64,000 nt of DNA from Streptomyces sp. SID13031 (GTDB taxonomy: Bacteria; Actinomycetota; Actinomycetes; Propionibacteriales; Kribbellaceae): positions 248,001 through 312,000 of the forward strand of contig NZ_JAAGLV010000001.1 of NCBI RefSeq assembly GCF_010548305.1, in the 5' to 3' direction. Below the pieces are notes generated by a model. That model saw only the letters and a list, made by a program, of their open reading frames with translations. It did not search any database and was not told the DNA's origin. The translations under genes were made by a program, and so were the position numbers. Each line of letters opens with the position of its first letter. The first letter of the stretch is position 1. This document shows, in pieces, positions 17,440 to 26,745 of the stretch.

Positions 17440-17552
17440 ATAAGAAATTAAAGTGTAAAGTTATTGCAAGGCTCGCTGAATGCGGTTTTCGCGCGTCTGT
17501 CGCTGGGCGTAACTTCCCAATCACGCCCCGACGGATGCGATGGGAACCAGAG

Positions 17553-18902
17553 ATGATCCATCGAAGAGCTGTCACCACGCACGTGCACGGAACAGCCGCG
17601 CGGATCGGCTGGTTCCTGCTCTATCTCGAGGCCTTACTGGTGCCGCTCGCTCTCACCTGGCTGTCGCTCGGCCCCCAGGAGCTGAACCTCGGCGAGGCGG
17701 TCGCGATGAGCCTCGGCCTGGTCGCCTTCTCGGCCCTGGTGGTCGCGGTGATCCTGCCGGCCAGGGTGTCACCGCTGATCGCCGCGTTCGGGATCGAGAC
17801 GATCCTCAGGATCCATCGGTCCATCGCCAAGGCCGCGGTGGTCCTGGTGTGGTTGCATCTGGTCGCGGTGCTGATGGAAGACCCGCGCGGCTTTGCCATC
17901 TTCGACCTGGCGCACACGACCTGGGCCGCGCGAGCGGCGACCTGTTCGACGGTGGCGCTGTTCCTGATGGTCGGCCTGGCGATCACCAGGTCCCGCCGCC
18001 AGCCGCGGTACGAAGGATGGCGACTGGTCCACAACGCGCTGGCGTGGATCGTGTTGCTGACTGCCTGGTTGCACGTCTGGTGGCTGCGGCACCTGATCTC
18101 GAAGCCACTGCTGGCCGCCTGGTTCTTCGGTACCGGGCTGCTGGTGGCGGCGCTGACGGTACGCCGCTGGCTGTGGTTGCCGCTCCGCGCCCGCCGGCGG
18201 TCGTACCTGCTCGAAGAGGTTCGGCGTGAGCCCGGCGACGGAGTCACCCTGACGATCCGGGCGGACCGGCACCACGGCGTGCCGTTCAACGCCGGACAGT
18301 TCGCCTGGCTCAAATTCGGCTCGACGGCCTTCGTCTTCGAGGAGCATCCGTTCAGCATTACCTCGACGGCGGTCCGCCCGCACCTCAAGCAGTTCACGAT
18401 CAAGGCACTCGGCGATTTCACCGAATTGCTGAGTGCGCTACGGCCGGGACGCAGGGTTTTCCTGGACGGCCCGTACGGCGGGTTCACGATCGAGGGGCAC
18501 AACGGCGCGTCGGGGTTCATCATGATCGCGGCCGGGGTCGGCATCACCCCGATGCTGAGCATGCTGCGAACGCTGGCCGATCGCCGCGACTGTCGCCGGC
18601 ACTGGCTGATCGTCGCGGCCCGGACGGTGGAGGAGTTGATGCTCCGGCCCGAGATCGAAGAGGTCCGCAACCGCCTCAACCTCAAGGTCGTCGAGGTGAT
18701 CAGCAAGCCGGGGCCGGACTGGATCGGCGAGACGGGCCGGATCAGCGGCGACCTGCTCGCCCGCTACCTGCCGCGCAACCCCGGTCGCCTCAACTACTTC
18801 CTCTGCGGCCCGGCCCCGATGGTCCATGCCGTCAGCCACGATCTCGCCGCCCGCGGCATCCCACTCCGCCGCATCCACACCGAACGCTTCGGCGCAGTCT
18901 GA
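17553..18902 (+). CDS. Ferric-reductase-like membrane FAD/NAD(P)H oxidoreductase
   Basis: 449 aa. The N-terminal half has about six hydrophobic segments with histidines placed as in the ferric-reductase-like haem domain (RIHRSIAKAAVVLVWLHL; LVHNALAWIVLLTAWLHVWWLRH). The C-terminal half is a ferredoxin-NADP-reductase-like module: the FAD motif HPFSITSTA, FLDGPYGGF, the nucleotide motif IMIAAGVGITPMLSML, and the terminal YFLCGPAPMV. Likely moves electrons from NAD(P)H through FAD and haem across the membrane; the acceptor (Fe3+, O2, other) is unknown. An ATG at 17535 is an alternative start; neither has a strong ribosome site. The upstream iterons (17391-17439) may regulate it. Confidence 0.88.
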   Translation: MIHRRAVTTHVHGTAARIGWFLLYLEALLVPLALTWLSLGPQELNLGEAVAMSLGLVAFSALVVAVILPARVSPLIAAFGIETILRIHRSIAKAAVVLVWLHLVAVLMEDPRGFAIFDLAHTTWAARAATCSTVALFLMVGLAITRSRRQPRYEGWRLVHNALAWIVLLTAWLHVWWLRHLISKPLLAAWFFGTGLLVAALTVRRWLWLPLRARRRSYLLEEVRREPGDGVTLTIRADRHHGVPFNAGQFAWLKFGSTAFVFEEHPFSITSTAVRPHLKQFTIKALGDFTELLSALRPGRRVFLDGPYGGFTIEGHNGASGFIMIAAGVGITPMLSMLRTLADRRDCRRHWLIVAARTVEELMLRPEIEEVRNRLNLKVVEVISKPGPDWIGETGRISGDLLARYLPRNPGRLNYFLCGPAPMVHAVSHDLAARGIPLRRIHTERFGAV

Positions 18903-18922
18903 AGGGTGGGTGTGGGTCGGGT

Positions 18923-18940
18923 GCAAGGTTGCTGCAAGGT
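18923..18940 (+). promoter_or_regulatory. SARP-type heptamer direct repeats before first SARP gene
   Basis: TGCAAGG at 18923-18929 and again at 18934-18940, an 11-bp period (7-bp repeat, 4-bp spacer), which is the classic layout of SARP binding sites. They lie 20 bp upstream of the start at 18961. A similar pair follows the second SARP gene (22521-22538). Confidence 0.5.
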
Positions 18941-18960
18941 GCAGGGCGGATTGTGGCGGC

Positions 18961-19731
18961 ATGGTGACCGGGGTGGTTTGTCGGGTGTTGGGGGAGCTGG
19001 AGTTCGAGGTCGACGGGGTCGGGGTCCCGTTGAGTGGGAGTTTGTCGCGGCGGTTGGTGGCTGGGTTGGCCACGGCGGACGGGTTTGCGATGTCCGATTG
19101 GTTGCTGGCCGAGTACGTCTGGCGGGATGAGCCACCGGCGGCCGTGGTACGGGCGTTGCGGGGGATGGTTTGGCGGTTGCGGAGTACTGCTATCGGTGAC
19201 TTGTTGCGGCGGACGCCGGCTGGGTATGTGCTCGCGGTGCCGGTTGACCAGACGGATCAGGGGCAGTTCGTGGCCGGGGTGACTCGCGGGTTGCAGCAAT
19301 TGCGGGGGAGCGATGCGGCCGGGGCTGCGGCGAGTCTGGAGTCGGCGTTGGCGCTTTGGCGCGGTACGCCGTGGTCGGATCTCGGTGACTCGCCGTTGGT
19401 CGTCGGGGCGCGGGCGCGGTTGGAGGAACTGCGGCAAGTGGCCGTGGAGGAGTTGCAGGCGGCGCGACTTGCTCTGGGTGATGTCAGGCGAGCTATACCG
19501 GCGCTGCAACTAGCCGTTGCCGAGAGCCCTTATCGCGAACGCCGGTGGGAACTCCTCGTCCTCGGGCTCTGCCAAGCAGGACGGCCCGAAAGGGCAATCG
19601 CCGAGCTGCATCGCGTCCGCGGCCTGCTGGCCGATGGAGTCGGCCTCGATCCCGGTCCGTCCCTGTGCGCCTTGGAAGACCGCCTCACCCAGCGTCGCCG
19701 GGTGCCCGTGCGCAGCGGCCGCTGGCGTTAA
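18961..19731 (+). CDS. SARP-family regulator, short form (wHTH plus BTAD)
   Basis: 256 aa. N-terminal OmpR-like winged helix (RVLGELEFEVDGVGVPL, then LVAGLATADGFAMSDWLLAEYVW; residues about 5-90), followed by a bacterial transcriptional activator domain with helical repeats (about 95-240, with ALALWRGTPWSDL, ELLVLGLCQAGRPERAIAEL and DGVGLDPGPSL). There is no ATPase domain. SARPs activate secondary-metabolism or local genes by binding heptamer repeats overlapping the -35 region. ATG at 18961 chosen as the first in the conserved frame; it has no strong ribosome site. The second, large SARP gene follows 40 bp downstream. Confidence 0.85.
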   Translation: MVTGVVCRVLGELEFEVDGVGVPLSGSLSRRLVAGLATADGFAMSDWLLAEYVWRDEPPAAVVRALRGMVWRLRSTAIGDLLRRTPAGYVLAVPVDQTDQGQFVAGVTRGLQQLRGSDAAGAAASLESALALWRGTPWSDLGDSPLVVGARARLEELRQVAVEELQAARLALGDVRRAIPALQLAVAESPYRERRWELLVLGLCQAGRPERAIAELHRVRGLLADGVGLDPGPSLCALEDRLTQRRRVPVRSGRWR

Positions 19732-19771
19732 TGCACGGCGTCGGTCGGCCGTCTCGGCGTATGCTCGGCCG

Positions 19772-22519
19772 GTGCTCGAGTGCCGGGTTCTGGGGCCGAT
19801 CGAACTGGTTGTTGACGGGGTTCAGATCGATGTCGGGGGCGCGTTGCCGCGTCGGCTGGTGGCTGCGTTGGCGGCTGCCGGCGGCTCTGCCGTGTCCAAC
19901 GATCGGCTGGCCGCAGCCATGTGGGACGACACCCCGCCGCCCAAACCGTCGGCGGCGATGCAGGCGTACGTCTCCAGGCTGCGCTCGGCCCTCGGCGCGG
20001 AGTACAGGGATCGTCTGGACCGTACTGCGACCGGCTACCGCCTGACCGTCGACGAGCTGGACGTACTGCGGTTCGCCGAGCTGATCGAGTCGGCCAGAGC
20101 CGCCAGGCCGGACGTCGCGCGGAGGCAACTCACAGAGGCGCTCGCCTTATGGCGTGGCGAGCCCTATGCCGAGCTGCCCGACGAGCTCGCCCACGCGGAT
20201 CGCAGTCGGCTGCAAGAACTCCACGAGGTCGCCGCCGAGGAACTCGTCTCGGCCCGGCTGGACGATGGAGATGCCGCTGGCGCCGTGGCGCAGCTGGAGC
20301 AGTTGGTGAGAGAGCAGCCATTGCGCGAGCGGCGCTGGGCCTTGCTGGTGCTCGGTCTCTACCGTTGCAACCGGCAAGGAGACGCGCTCGCGACCCTGCG
20401 CAAGGTCCGCGATCTGCTCGCCGACCAACTCGGCGTCGACCCCGGACCCGAGCTGCAGATGCTCGAACAACAGGTCCTCGCCCAAGACCCACGGCTGCGG
20501 CTCGCAACGCTGGCCACGCCTATGACCCCGGTACCACGTCCGCTGACCTCCTTCGTCGGACGCGCCGCCGACCTCGCCCAGCTCGCCGACCGATTGACCC
20601 GTCAGAGGCTGGTGACGCTGATCGGGCCGGGCGGAGTGGGCAAGACGCGACTGACCGTCGAGTACGTCTCGACCTTGCCGCCGACGGACGAGCTCTGGTT
20701 CGCGAAGCTGGCGGACGTGTCGGATCCGGCGGCCGTACCGACAGCTGTGGCCGATGCGGTCGGCCTGGTGGCCAGGGACGGCGACCCGACCGCGCTGCTG
20801 ATCCGCACGATCGGGACCCGCCCGGCTCTGTTGGTGCTGGACAACTGCGAGCACCTCGTGGCCGCGGCAGGCAGCTTGGTGGCCAGCCTGATCCAAGGAT
20901 GCCCGCGGCTGAGAATTCTCGCGACGAGCCGTGAGCCGCTGGGAGTCGAAGGCGAGCTCACCCTGCCGGTCGATCCATTGCCTTGGGCAACCGATGGCGA
21001 TGCCGCCGTAGGACTGCTGGTCGATCGCGTTCAAGCGGTCCGCCCCGGCTGGTTGCCATCGGCCACCGAGCTGATGGACGCCCGCCGGGTCGCGGCCGCG
21101 CTGGACGGCCTTCCGCTGGCCATCGAGCTGGCGGCGGCGCGGGCGCGAGTGCTCGGCCTGGGCGAGATCGCCGACCGGCTCGACGATCGCTTCGCGCTGC
21201 TCGGGGCGGTGCCACGGGGCTCGGTGGCCAGACACGAGACGCTGGCGGCGGCGATCGGCTGGAGCGTCGATCTGCTGGATCCCGCGGATCGCGGGCTGCT
21301 GCTCAGGTTGTGGGCGTTCGAGGGCGGCTTCACGCTCGAGGCGGCGGAGAGCCTGGGGGTTCGCGGTACCGCGGTCGAAGTACTGGAGTCGCTGTCGGCG
21401 TTGGTGACCCGGTCGGTCGTGGTCGCCGATACGACGGCCGAGCCGACCAGATACCTCCTGCTCGAGAGCATCCGCGCGTACTGCCGCAAGATCGATCCGG
21501 ATCCGGACGGGACACTCAAGCTGCAGGCTCGCTGGGTGCACCTGCTCACCGAGCACTGCGCCGTGGCGATCCGCGAGCACCGGGGTGGCTGGTTCATCCG
21601 GAGGATGAATCGGGAGCTGCCGAACGTCCGGGCAGGTTTTGCTCATGACCTCGCCCGCGATCCTGCCGCAGCCCTGACCACCGCCGTCGGCCTGGGTGTC
21701 TACCTCTACCGCAGCGTGCATCACGGCGAGGCGATCCGGATGCTCCGCGCCGCGCTGGACGCCGCGCCGGACGGGCCCGCGATCGACCGCGGGCGGGCGC
21801 TCAACTCGCTGACCGCGCTCACCTACTTCTCCGGCGATCTGCGCGGAGTGGACGAACTGGTCGACACGGTGGTCGAGTTGCTCCCGGCGGCGTCGACCGA
21901 ATCGCCGCGCGACTACGCGGAGCTGTGCCTCTTCCTCGCGGTCGGCTGCGCGGTCGGCGGCCGGACCGAACTGACCGCCGACATCGCCGGCCGGGTGGAG
22001 ACGATCAGCACCGACCACGGCCTGACCGGGTTGGTGTCCTCCGCCCGCTCCGTGTACGGCGTCGCCCTGCTGAAGGCAGCCCATCAGGCGGGGGACGAGG
22101 AAGCCATCCTGGTGCAGGCGGACCTCATCGAGCAGACGGGGCGCGGCTTCATGCGTGCCTGGGCCAATCTCGCGGTCGCCGAGACGTTCCTGCTCCATCC
22201 CCGGGCGGTATCCCCGGAGCGCGCGATGGAGCGGGTCCGCGTCTCGCTCGCGAAGTTCCTCGAGCACGAGGACTATCCCTACGCGTTGAACGTACTGCGG
22301 ATCGGCGCGCTGGCGATGATGCGCGTCGGCCGGTCGCCGGAGGATGCCGCGCGGCTGCTGGCCGCAGTACGGACGCATGCTGAGCTTCTCGGCCTGCGGA
22401 CCCGTGGACTGGTCAACCCGGCGGAGCCATGGGTCGAGGATGCCTTCGAGGGCATCGCCGTGCCCGCGGGTGTCGAGCTGTCCTGGAGCGAGATGGTCGC
22501 GCTGTTCCTCGGCGACTGA
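19772..22519 (+). CDS. SARP-family regulator, large form (AfsR-like with NB-ARC and TPR region)
   Basis: 915 aa from a GTG at 19772. Winged helix at residues about 1-90 (VLGPIELVVDGVQIDVGG), BTAD at about 95-240, then an NB-ARC/STAND ATPase with Walker A GPGGVGKTRLT near residue 285 and Walker B LLVLDNCEH near 352, and a helical TPR-like C-terminus. Architecture matches AfsR-type activators, in which ATP binding and oligomerisation gate DNA binding. The N-terminal half is clearly paralogous to the protein encoded at 18961-19731, so the pair probably arose by duplication. The frame is open further upstream, but GTG begins the conserved LECRVLGP block. Confidence 0.88.
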   Translation: MLECRVLGPIELVVDGVQIDVGGALPRRLVAALAAAGGSAVSNDRLAAAMWDDTPPPKPSAAMQAYVSRLRSALGAEYRDRLDRTATGYRLTVDELDVLRFAELIESARAARPDVARRQLTEALALWRGEPYAELPDELAHADRSRLQELHEVAAEELVSARLDDGDAAGAVAQLEQLVREQPLRERRWALLVLGLYRCNRQGDALATLRKVRDLLADQLGVDPGPELQMLEQQVLAQDPRLRLATLATPMTPVPRPLTSFVGRAADLAQLADRLTRQRLVTLIGPGGVGKTRLTVEYVSTLPPTDELWFAKLADVSDPAAVPTAVADAVGLVARDGDPTALLIRTIGTRPALLVLDNCEHLVAAAGSLVASLIQGCPRLRILATSREPLGVEGELTLPVDPLPWATDGDAAVGLLVDRVQAVRPGWLPSATELMDARRVAAALDGLPLAIELAAARARVLGLGEIADRLDDRFALLGAVPRGSVARHETLAAAIGWSVDLLDPADRGLLLRLWAFEGGFTLEAAESLGVRGTAVEVLESLSALVTRSVVVADTTAEPTRYLLLESIRAYCRKIDPDPDGTLKLQARWVHLLTEHCAVAIREHRGGWFIRRMNRELPNVRAGFAHDLARDPAAALTTAVGLGVYLYRSVHHGEAIRMLRAALDAAPDGPAIDRGRALNSLTALTYFSGDLRGVDELVDTVVELLPAASTESPRDYAELCLFLAVGCAVGGRTELTADIAGRVETISTDHGLTGLVSSARSVYGVALLKAAHQAGDEEAILVQADLIEQTGRGFMRAWANLAVAETFLLHPRAVSPERAMERVRVSLAKFLEHEDYPYALNVLRIGALAMMRVGRSPEDAARLLAAVRTHAELLGLRTRGLVNPAEPWVEDAFEGIAVPAGVELSWSEMVALFLGD

Positions 22520-22520
22520 C

Positions 22521-22538
22521 TGCAAGCCGGCTGCAAGG
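22521..22538 (+). promoter_or_regulatory. SARP-type heptamer direct repeats before the alpha/beta hydrolase gene
   Basis: TGCAAGC (22521-22527) and TGCAAGG (22532-22538) repeat with the same 11-bp period and core as the pair at 18923-18940. They start just after the stop of the large SARP gene and lie 51 bp upstream of the hydrolase ATG, so the hydrolase is a candidate target. Confidence 0.5.
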
Positions 22539-22589
22539 CCGTCCGGCCACAGTTCTGACTGATTCCGAACCCGGACGGACGGCGGGACG

Positions 22590-23411
22590 ATGCTCGACTA
22601 TCTGACAGGAGCCGGTGGTCGCCGGCTGGATCATGTACGGCGCGGGCGGGGTGCGCCGTTGTTGCTGATCCACGGGATGGGCGCCCATCACGCGATGTGG
22701 GGTGAGGAGCTGTTGTCGCTGCTGGAGCCGGACTTCGACATCGTCGCGTACGACCATCGGGGGGTCGGGCGCGGCGACCGGGCGGACGAGGCGTTCAGCA
22801 CGGCCGATCTGGCCGACGACGCGGCCGCGGTGATCGAGTCGCTGGGGTGGAGCGACGCGCTGGTGTTCGGGATCTCGCTGGGCGGGATGGTGGCGCAGGA
22901 ACTCGTCCTGCGCCACCCGGAGCTCGTCCGCGCGCTCGCGATCGGGTGCACCTGGGCGGGCGGGCCGGAGGGGGTGATGTCGGAGACGTCGCGCCGGATG
23001 GTCGAGGCGTGCGCGACCCGGGACCCCGACCACGCGACCAAGACGAGTTTCGAGGCCAACTTCTCCCGGCGGTTCGCTGCCGAGACACCGGGGCTGTTCG
23101 AGGAGTACCAGAACCGTGCGCTCTCGGTGAAGATTCCGGTACCGGTGATCCAGCTGCAGTGGCAGGCCGCGCTCGCCCACGACACGGGTGACCGGCTCGG
23201 CGCGATCACGACACCCACCATGGTCCTGCACGGTACTGCGGACGCCGGCATCCCGGTGGTGAACGGGCGCCGCCTGGCCGGGCTGATCCCGGACGCCCGG
23301 CTGGAGCTGTTCGAAGGCGCCGGCCACTTCTTCTGGTGGGAGGACCCAGCCCGGGCCGCAGCACTTCTGACCGGGCTGGAGGGACGCGCGGCCGACCGTA
23401 ATGACGCATAG
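22590..23411 (+). CDS. Alpha/beta-fold hydrolase
   Basis: 273 aa. Oxyanion-hole motif LLIHGMG at residues 25-31, nucleophile elbow GISLGG with Ser96, acid residue region HGTADAGIPV and catalytic His in EGAGHFFWWED. The scaffold resembles 3-oxoadipate enol-lactonase/haloperoxidase-like hydrolases; the substrate cannot be predicted. Possibly controlled by the adjacent SARP regulators through the heptamers at 22521-22538. ATG at 22590 has only a weak purine-rich leader. Confidence 0.88.
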   Translation: MLDYLTGAGGRRLDHVRRGRGAPLLLIHGMGAHHAMWGEELLSLLEPDFDIVAYDHRGVGRGDRADEAFSTADLADDAAAVIESLGWSDALVFGISLGGMVAQELVLRHPELVRALAIGCTWAGGPEGVMSETSRRMVEACATRDPDHATKTSFEANFSRRFAAETPGLFEEYQNRALSVKIPVPVIQLQWQAALAHDTGDRLGAITTPTMVLHGTADAGIPVVNGRRLAGLIPDARLELFEGAGHFFWWEDPARAAALLTGLEGRAADRNDA

Positions 23412-23474
23412 GGGTGGACAACCTGGGTAACCTGGCGGGCGCCGCCTGCCAGGCGGTCGAGCGGATAGGAGACG

Positions 23475-24950
23475 ATGGCCACCGTGACGCCACCACGTGC
23501 CCAGGACTCGCAGCCTCGGCCGGACTCGCAGCCTCGGCCGCCCGAGGTCGAACCGGCCGTCGCGCGCCTGACTGTGGGCCTCGGCGGTCCCGCCGGCAGG
23601 TTCGCCCGGCTCAGCTCGTCCTGGTGGACGCCGCTGCGGATCGCGCTCGCGGTGTGCACGATCACCTTCGCGCTCGGCGTATTGCAGAAGGCGCCCTGTA
23701 TGGACGCCGGCTGGGACCGGCAGAGCTGGCGGCCGTTCAAGGCGCTGTGCTACTCCGACATCGGCTACCTCTACCAGGAGCGCGGCTTCGCCGAGGGCAA
23801 TCGGCCCTTCCTGGACACCGGTAACTACCCGGTCCTGGAGTACCCGGTGCTGACCGGCGGCTTCATGGAGGTCGCGGCCAGGGTCACCTGGGTGTTCACC
23901 GGTGACCCGAAGAAGGACCTGACCGCCGAGCAGAAACGCGACACGGCCGGCGTCTTCTTCGTCGTCAACGTCGCGATGCTCTTCCTCTGCGCGCTGCTGC
24001 TGGTCGGCCTGACCGTGGCGACCGCGCGCGGCGTCGCCAAACGCCCCGGCGGGGCCCGTGGGCAGCCGATGGTCGCCCTGTACGTCGCCGCCGCGCCGGT
24101 GCTCGCCTTCACCTCCACGATCAACTGGGACCTGTTCGCGGTGGTACTGACAGCGGGCGCGATGTGGGCCTGGTCGCGAGGGAAACCGATCTGGTTCGGC
24201 ATCCTGCTCGGGCTGGGGACGGCGGCGAAGTTCTACCCGTTCCTGCTGCTCGGGCCGCTGCTGATCGTCTGCCTGCGCGGCCGGAAGCTGTGGCACTGGT
24301 TCCTCGCCGCCGTGGCCACGGCGTTCAGCTGGGGGCTGGTGAACGCGCCCATCTATCTGCTGGCCAAGAACGAGTGGCTGTCGTTCTGGGTCTTCAACGA
24401 CGAACGCGAGAGCGACTACGGCTCGATCTGGTACGTCCTGAAGCTGGCCAAACACGAGGTCGCCGACGTCAACCAGCTCAACATCGTGATCTTCGCCGGC
24501 CTGTGCCTGTCGATCGCGATCCTCGGGCTGATGGCACCGCGGCCGCCGCGGTTCGCGCAACTGGCGTTCCTGGTGGTCGCCGCGTTCCTGCTGGTCAACA
24601 AGGTGTACTCACCGCAGTACGTGCTCTGGCTGCTGCCGCTGGTCGCGCTGGCTCGCCCGAAGCTGCGGGACTGGCTGATCTGGCAGGCGTGCGAGACGTT
24701 CTACTGGATGATGGTCTGGCTGCATCTGGCCCAGTTCCTGGCGCCGGGGTCGCCGGATCAGCCGGACAAGATCTACTGGCTGTCCGTCGTCCTACGGATG
24801 GCCGGCACGCTGTGGCTGATGCTGGTCGTCGCCCGCGACATCCTGCTCCCGGAGAAGGATCCGGTTCGTCAAGGCGACCTGGTCAACGACCCGGGTGACG
24901 GCGTCGTCCCGGACCTGCCACCGCGGCAGCTGGATCCTGCTCACGCCTAG
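23475..24950 (+). CDS. GT87-like (DUF2029) integral membrane glycosyltransferase
   Basis: 491 aa with a proline-rich cytoplasmic N-terminus (residues 1-45) and about ten hydrophobic helices. The conserved extracytoplasmic segment CYSDIGYLYQERGF and PVLEYPVLTGGFMEV follows the first helix, and NWDLFAVVL and GTAAKFYPFLLLGPL are typical of the polyprenyl-phosphate-mannose-dependent GT87 group. Probably adds a sugar to a cell-envelope lipid or glycan outside the membrane. ATG at 23475 with AGGAG upstream. It converges with the PLP-enzyme gene, overlapping by 4 bp. Confidence 0.85.
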   Translation: MATVTPPRAQDSQPRPDSQPRPPEVEPAVARLTVGLGGPAGRFARLSSSWWTPLRIALAVCTITFALGVLQKAPCMDAGWDRQSWRPFKALCYSDIGYLYQERGFAEGNRPFLDTGNYPVLEYPVLTGGFMEVAARVTWVFTGDPKKDLTAEQKRDTAGVFFVVNVAMLFLCALLLVGLTVATARGVAKRPGGARGQPMVALYVAAAPVLAFTSTINWDLFAVVLTAGAMWAWSRGKPIWFGILLGLGTAAKFYPFLLLGPLLIVCLRGRKLWHWFLAAVATAFSWGLVNAPIYLLAKNEWLSFWVFNDERESDYGSIWYVLKLAKHEVADVNQLNIVIFAGLCLSIAILGLMAPRPPRFAQLAFLVVAAFLLVNKVYSPQYVLWLLPLVALARPKLRDWLIWQACETFYWMMVWLHLAQFLAPGSPDQPDKIYWLSVVLRMAGTLWLMLVVARDILLPEKDPVRQGDLVNDPGDGVVPDLPPRQLDPAHA

Positions 24951-25879
24951 AGGGCCAGCTTTGCGACGTCCAGGTTGCCGCCGCTGACCACGCTGGCGGT
25001 CAGGCCGTCGCCCAGCTCGAGCTTCTTCTCGAGCAGGGCGGCGAACGGCGCGGCCGCGGCCGGCTCCAGCGCGAGCTTGGTGCGGGACATGACGAGCTTG
25101 GTCGCCTCGATGATGGCTTCCTCGCTCACCCGCACCACCTGGTCGACGTACTGGGTGATGATCGCGTAGTTGTGCGTGCCGCAGATCGGGGCGGCGAGGC
25201 CGTCGGCGACGCTCTTGGCCGTCGGCAGCTTCTGCGGTGAGCCTGCCGCGAGGCTGCGGCTGACGACGTCGGCGTTCTCGGGCTCGATGCCGATCACGCG
25301 GATCCCGGGCTTGAGCAGCTTGACCGCCAGCGCGACACCGGAGATGAGCCCGCCACCGCCGACGGGTACGAGCACGGTCTCGATCTCCGGCCGGTCTTCG
25401 AGCAGTTCCAGCCCGAGGCTGCCGTGCCCGGTGATCACGTCGAGGTCGTCGAACGGATGCACCCCGGTCAGCTTGCGCTCGTCCCGGATCGACTCGTAGG
25501 CGCCGATCAGATCGCCCTCGACCAGCTCCACCTGAGCCCCGTACGCACGAGCAGCCGCGATCTTGGCCGGTACTGCGGTCTTCGCCATCACCACGGTCGC
25601 CGGTACGCCGGCGTCGCGAGCAGCCCAGGCGAGGGCGCCGGCCGCATTGCCGGCCGAGACGGTGATGACGCCGCGCTCGCGTTCCTCGGGAGACAGCTTG
25701 AGCGTTTTGTTGAGCAGCCCGCGGACCTTGAAGCTCCCGGTCTTCTGGAACAGCTCGGCCTTCAGCGTGAGCCGCCCGCCGAAGAGCTCGTCGAGGGCCG
25801 ACGACTCGACCATCGGGGTCCGGTGGATCCGCCCGTACAGTCCGGCGGCGGCGCTGCGAACGTCCTCGATGCTCGGCAT
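24947..25879 (-). CDS. PLP-dependent threonine/serine dehydratase-like enzyme
   Basis: 310 aa fold-type II PLP enzyme. The Schiff-base lysine is Lys51 in QKTGSFKVRG, and the phosphate-binding loop is PVGGGGLISG near residue 175. The protein is short and lacks a C-terminal ACT regulatory domain, as in catabolic threonine dehydratases, serine racemases or threo-hydroxyaspartate dehydratases; I cannot separate these from sequence. Monocistronic, between a GT87 gene and a divergent methyltransferase gene. Confidence 0.87.
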   Translation of the reverse strand: MPSIEDVRSAAAGLYGRIHRTPMVESSALDELFGGRLTLKAELFQKTGSFKVRGLLNKTLKLSPEERERGVITVSAGNAAGALAWAARDAGVPATVVMAKTAVPAKIAAARAYGAQVELVEGDLIGAYESIRDERKLTGVHPFDDLDVITGHGSLGLELLEDRPEIETVLVPVGGGGLISGVALAVKLLKPGIRVIGIEPENADVVSRSLAAGSPQKLPTAKSVADGLAAPICGTHNYAIITQYVDQVVRVSEEAIIEATKLVMSRTKLALEPAAAAPFAALLEKKLELGDGLTASVVSGGNLDVAKLAL

Positions 25880-25959
25880 ACCTCAGACATTAACGGTTGT
25901 GAGAAACCTGACGGCGATCGCGTTCGTCTCACCAGGTACGACAGAGTGGAGGCGTGGAC

Positions 25960-26745
25960 ATGGGGTTCGGAGGTGAGGTGGCCGGCTTCTACCAGCGCTA
26001 TCGGCGCGGGTATCCGGCTGAGGTGATCGATGGCCTGGTGAGTGCCTTCGAGCTGACCCGGGACGACGTGGTCGTCGATCTCGGCTGCGGCACCGGACAG
26101 CTCGCACTACCGCTCGCGGAGCGGGTCCGCGCCGTCATCGGGATGGATCCGGAGCCCGACATGCTCGCCGAGGCCCGCCGGGTGGCGGCCGACCGGAGCA
26201 ACCTGAGCTGGATGGTCGGCTCCGACGCGGATGTGTCCGTGCTCGGCGCGCTGCTCGGCAAGGAGTGCCTCGGCGCCGTCACGATCGGCCAGGCACTGCA
26301 CTGGATGGATCACGACACCTTGTTCCACGCGCTCCACCCACTGCTCCGCGCGGGTGGCGGCGTCGCCGTCGTGACGAACGGGACGCCGCTCTGGCTGCAG
26401 GACAGCGACTGGTCCCGAGCACTGCGACGCCACCTGGAGCTGTGGCTGGACTCCGAGGTCACCGCGACCTGCGGCACAGACCCGGACAGCCGCACCCGGT
26501 ACGCCGAAAGCCTGTCCGCCGCCGGCTTCACCGTGAACCAGCGCCAGTTCCACTACACCGACGTACTCGACCTCGACCACATCATCGGCGGCGTCTACTC
26601 CGCCCTCCCGGTCAACCTCCTCCCGCCCCTCGACCAACGCTCGTACTTCGCCAAGCAGGTCGGCCGGGCCTTGGAGGGGCACGCGCCGTTCGACGAACGG
26701 ATCGACGTCACCCTCCTGACCGGAACGCGCTCAGCTCGCGGCTGA
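25960..26745 (+). CDS. Class I SAM-dependent methyltransferase
   Basis: 261 aa. Motif I is VVDLGCGTGQLALPL (residues about 32-46), with the acidic residue after beta-2 in GMDPEPDM and a motif IV region in GAVTIGQALHWMDHD, as in small-molecule methyltransferases of the Methyltransf_11/25 group. ATG at 25960 is favoured over a GTG at 25954 because GGAGG ends seven bases before it. Substrate unknown. The 3' end overlaps the convergent WhiB-like gene by 15 bp. Confidence 0.87.
   Translation: MGFGGEVAGFYQRYRRGYPAEVIDGLVSAFELTRDDVVVDLGCGTGQLALPLAERVRAVIGMDPEPDMLAEARRVAADRSNLSWMVGSDADVSVLGALLGKECLGAVTIGQALHWMDHDTLFHALHPLLRAGGGVAVVTNGTPLWLQDSDWSRALRRHLELWLDSEVTATCGTDPDSRTRYAESLSAAGFTVNQRQFHYTDVLDLDHIIGGVYSALPVNLLPPLDQRSYFAKQVGRALEGHAPFDERIDVTLLTGTRSARG

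Noticed and set aside
20147..24560. Long minus-strand frames opposite the large SARP, hydrolase and GT87 genes
   Set aside because: Antisense shadows; no domains, and they contradict well-supported plus-strand genes.
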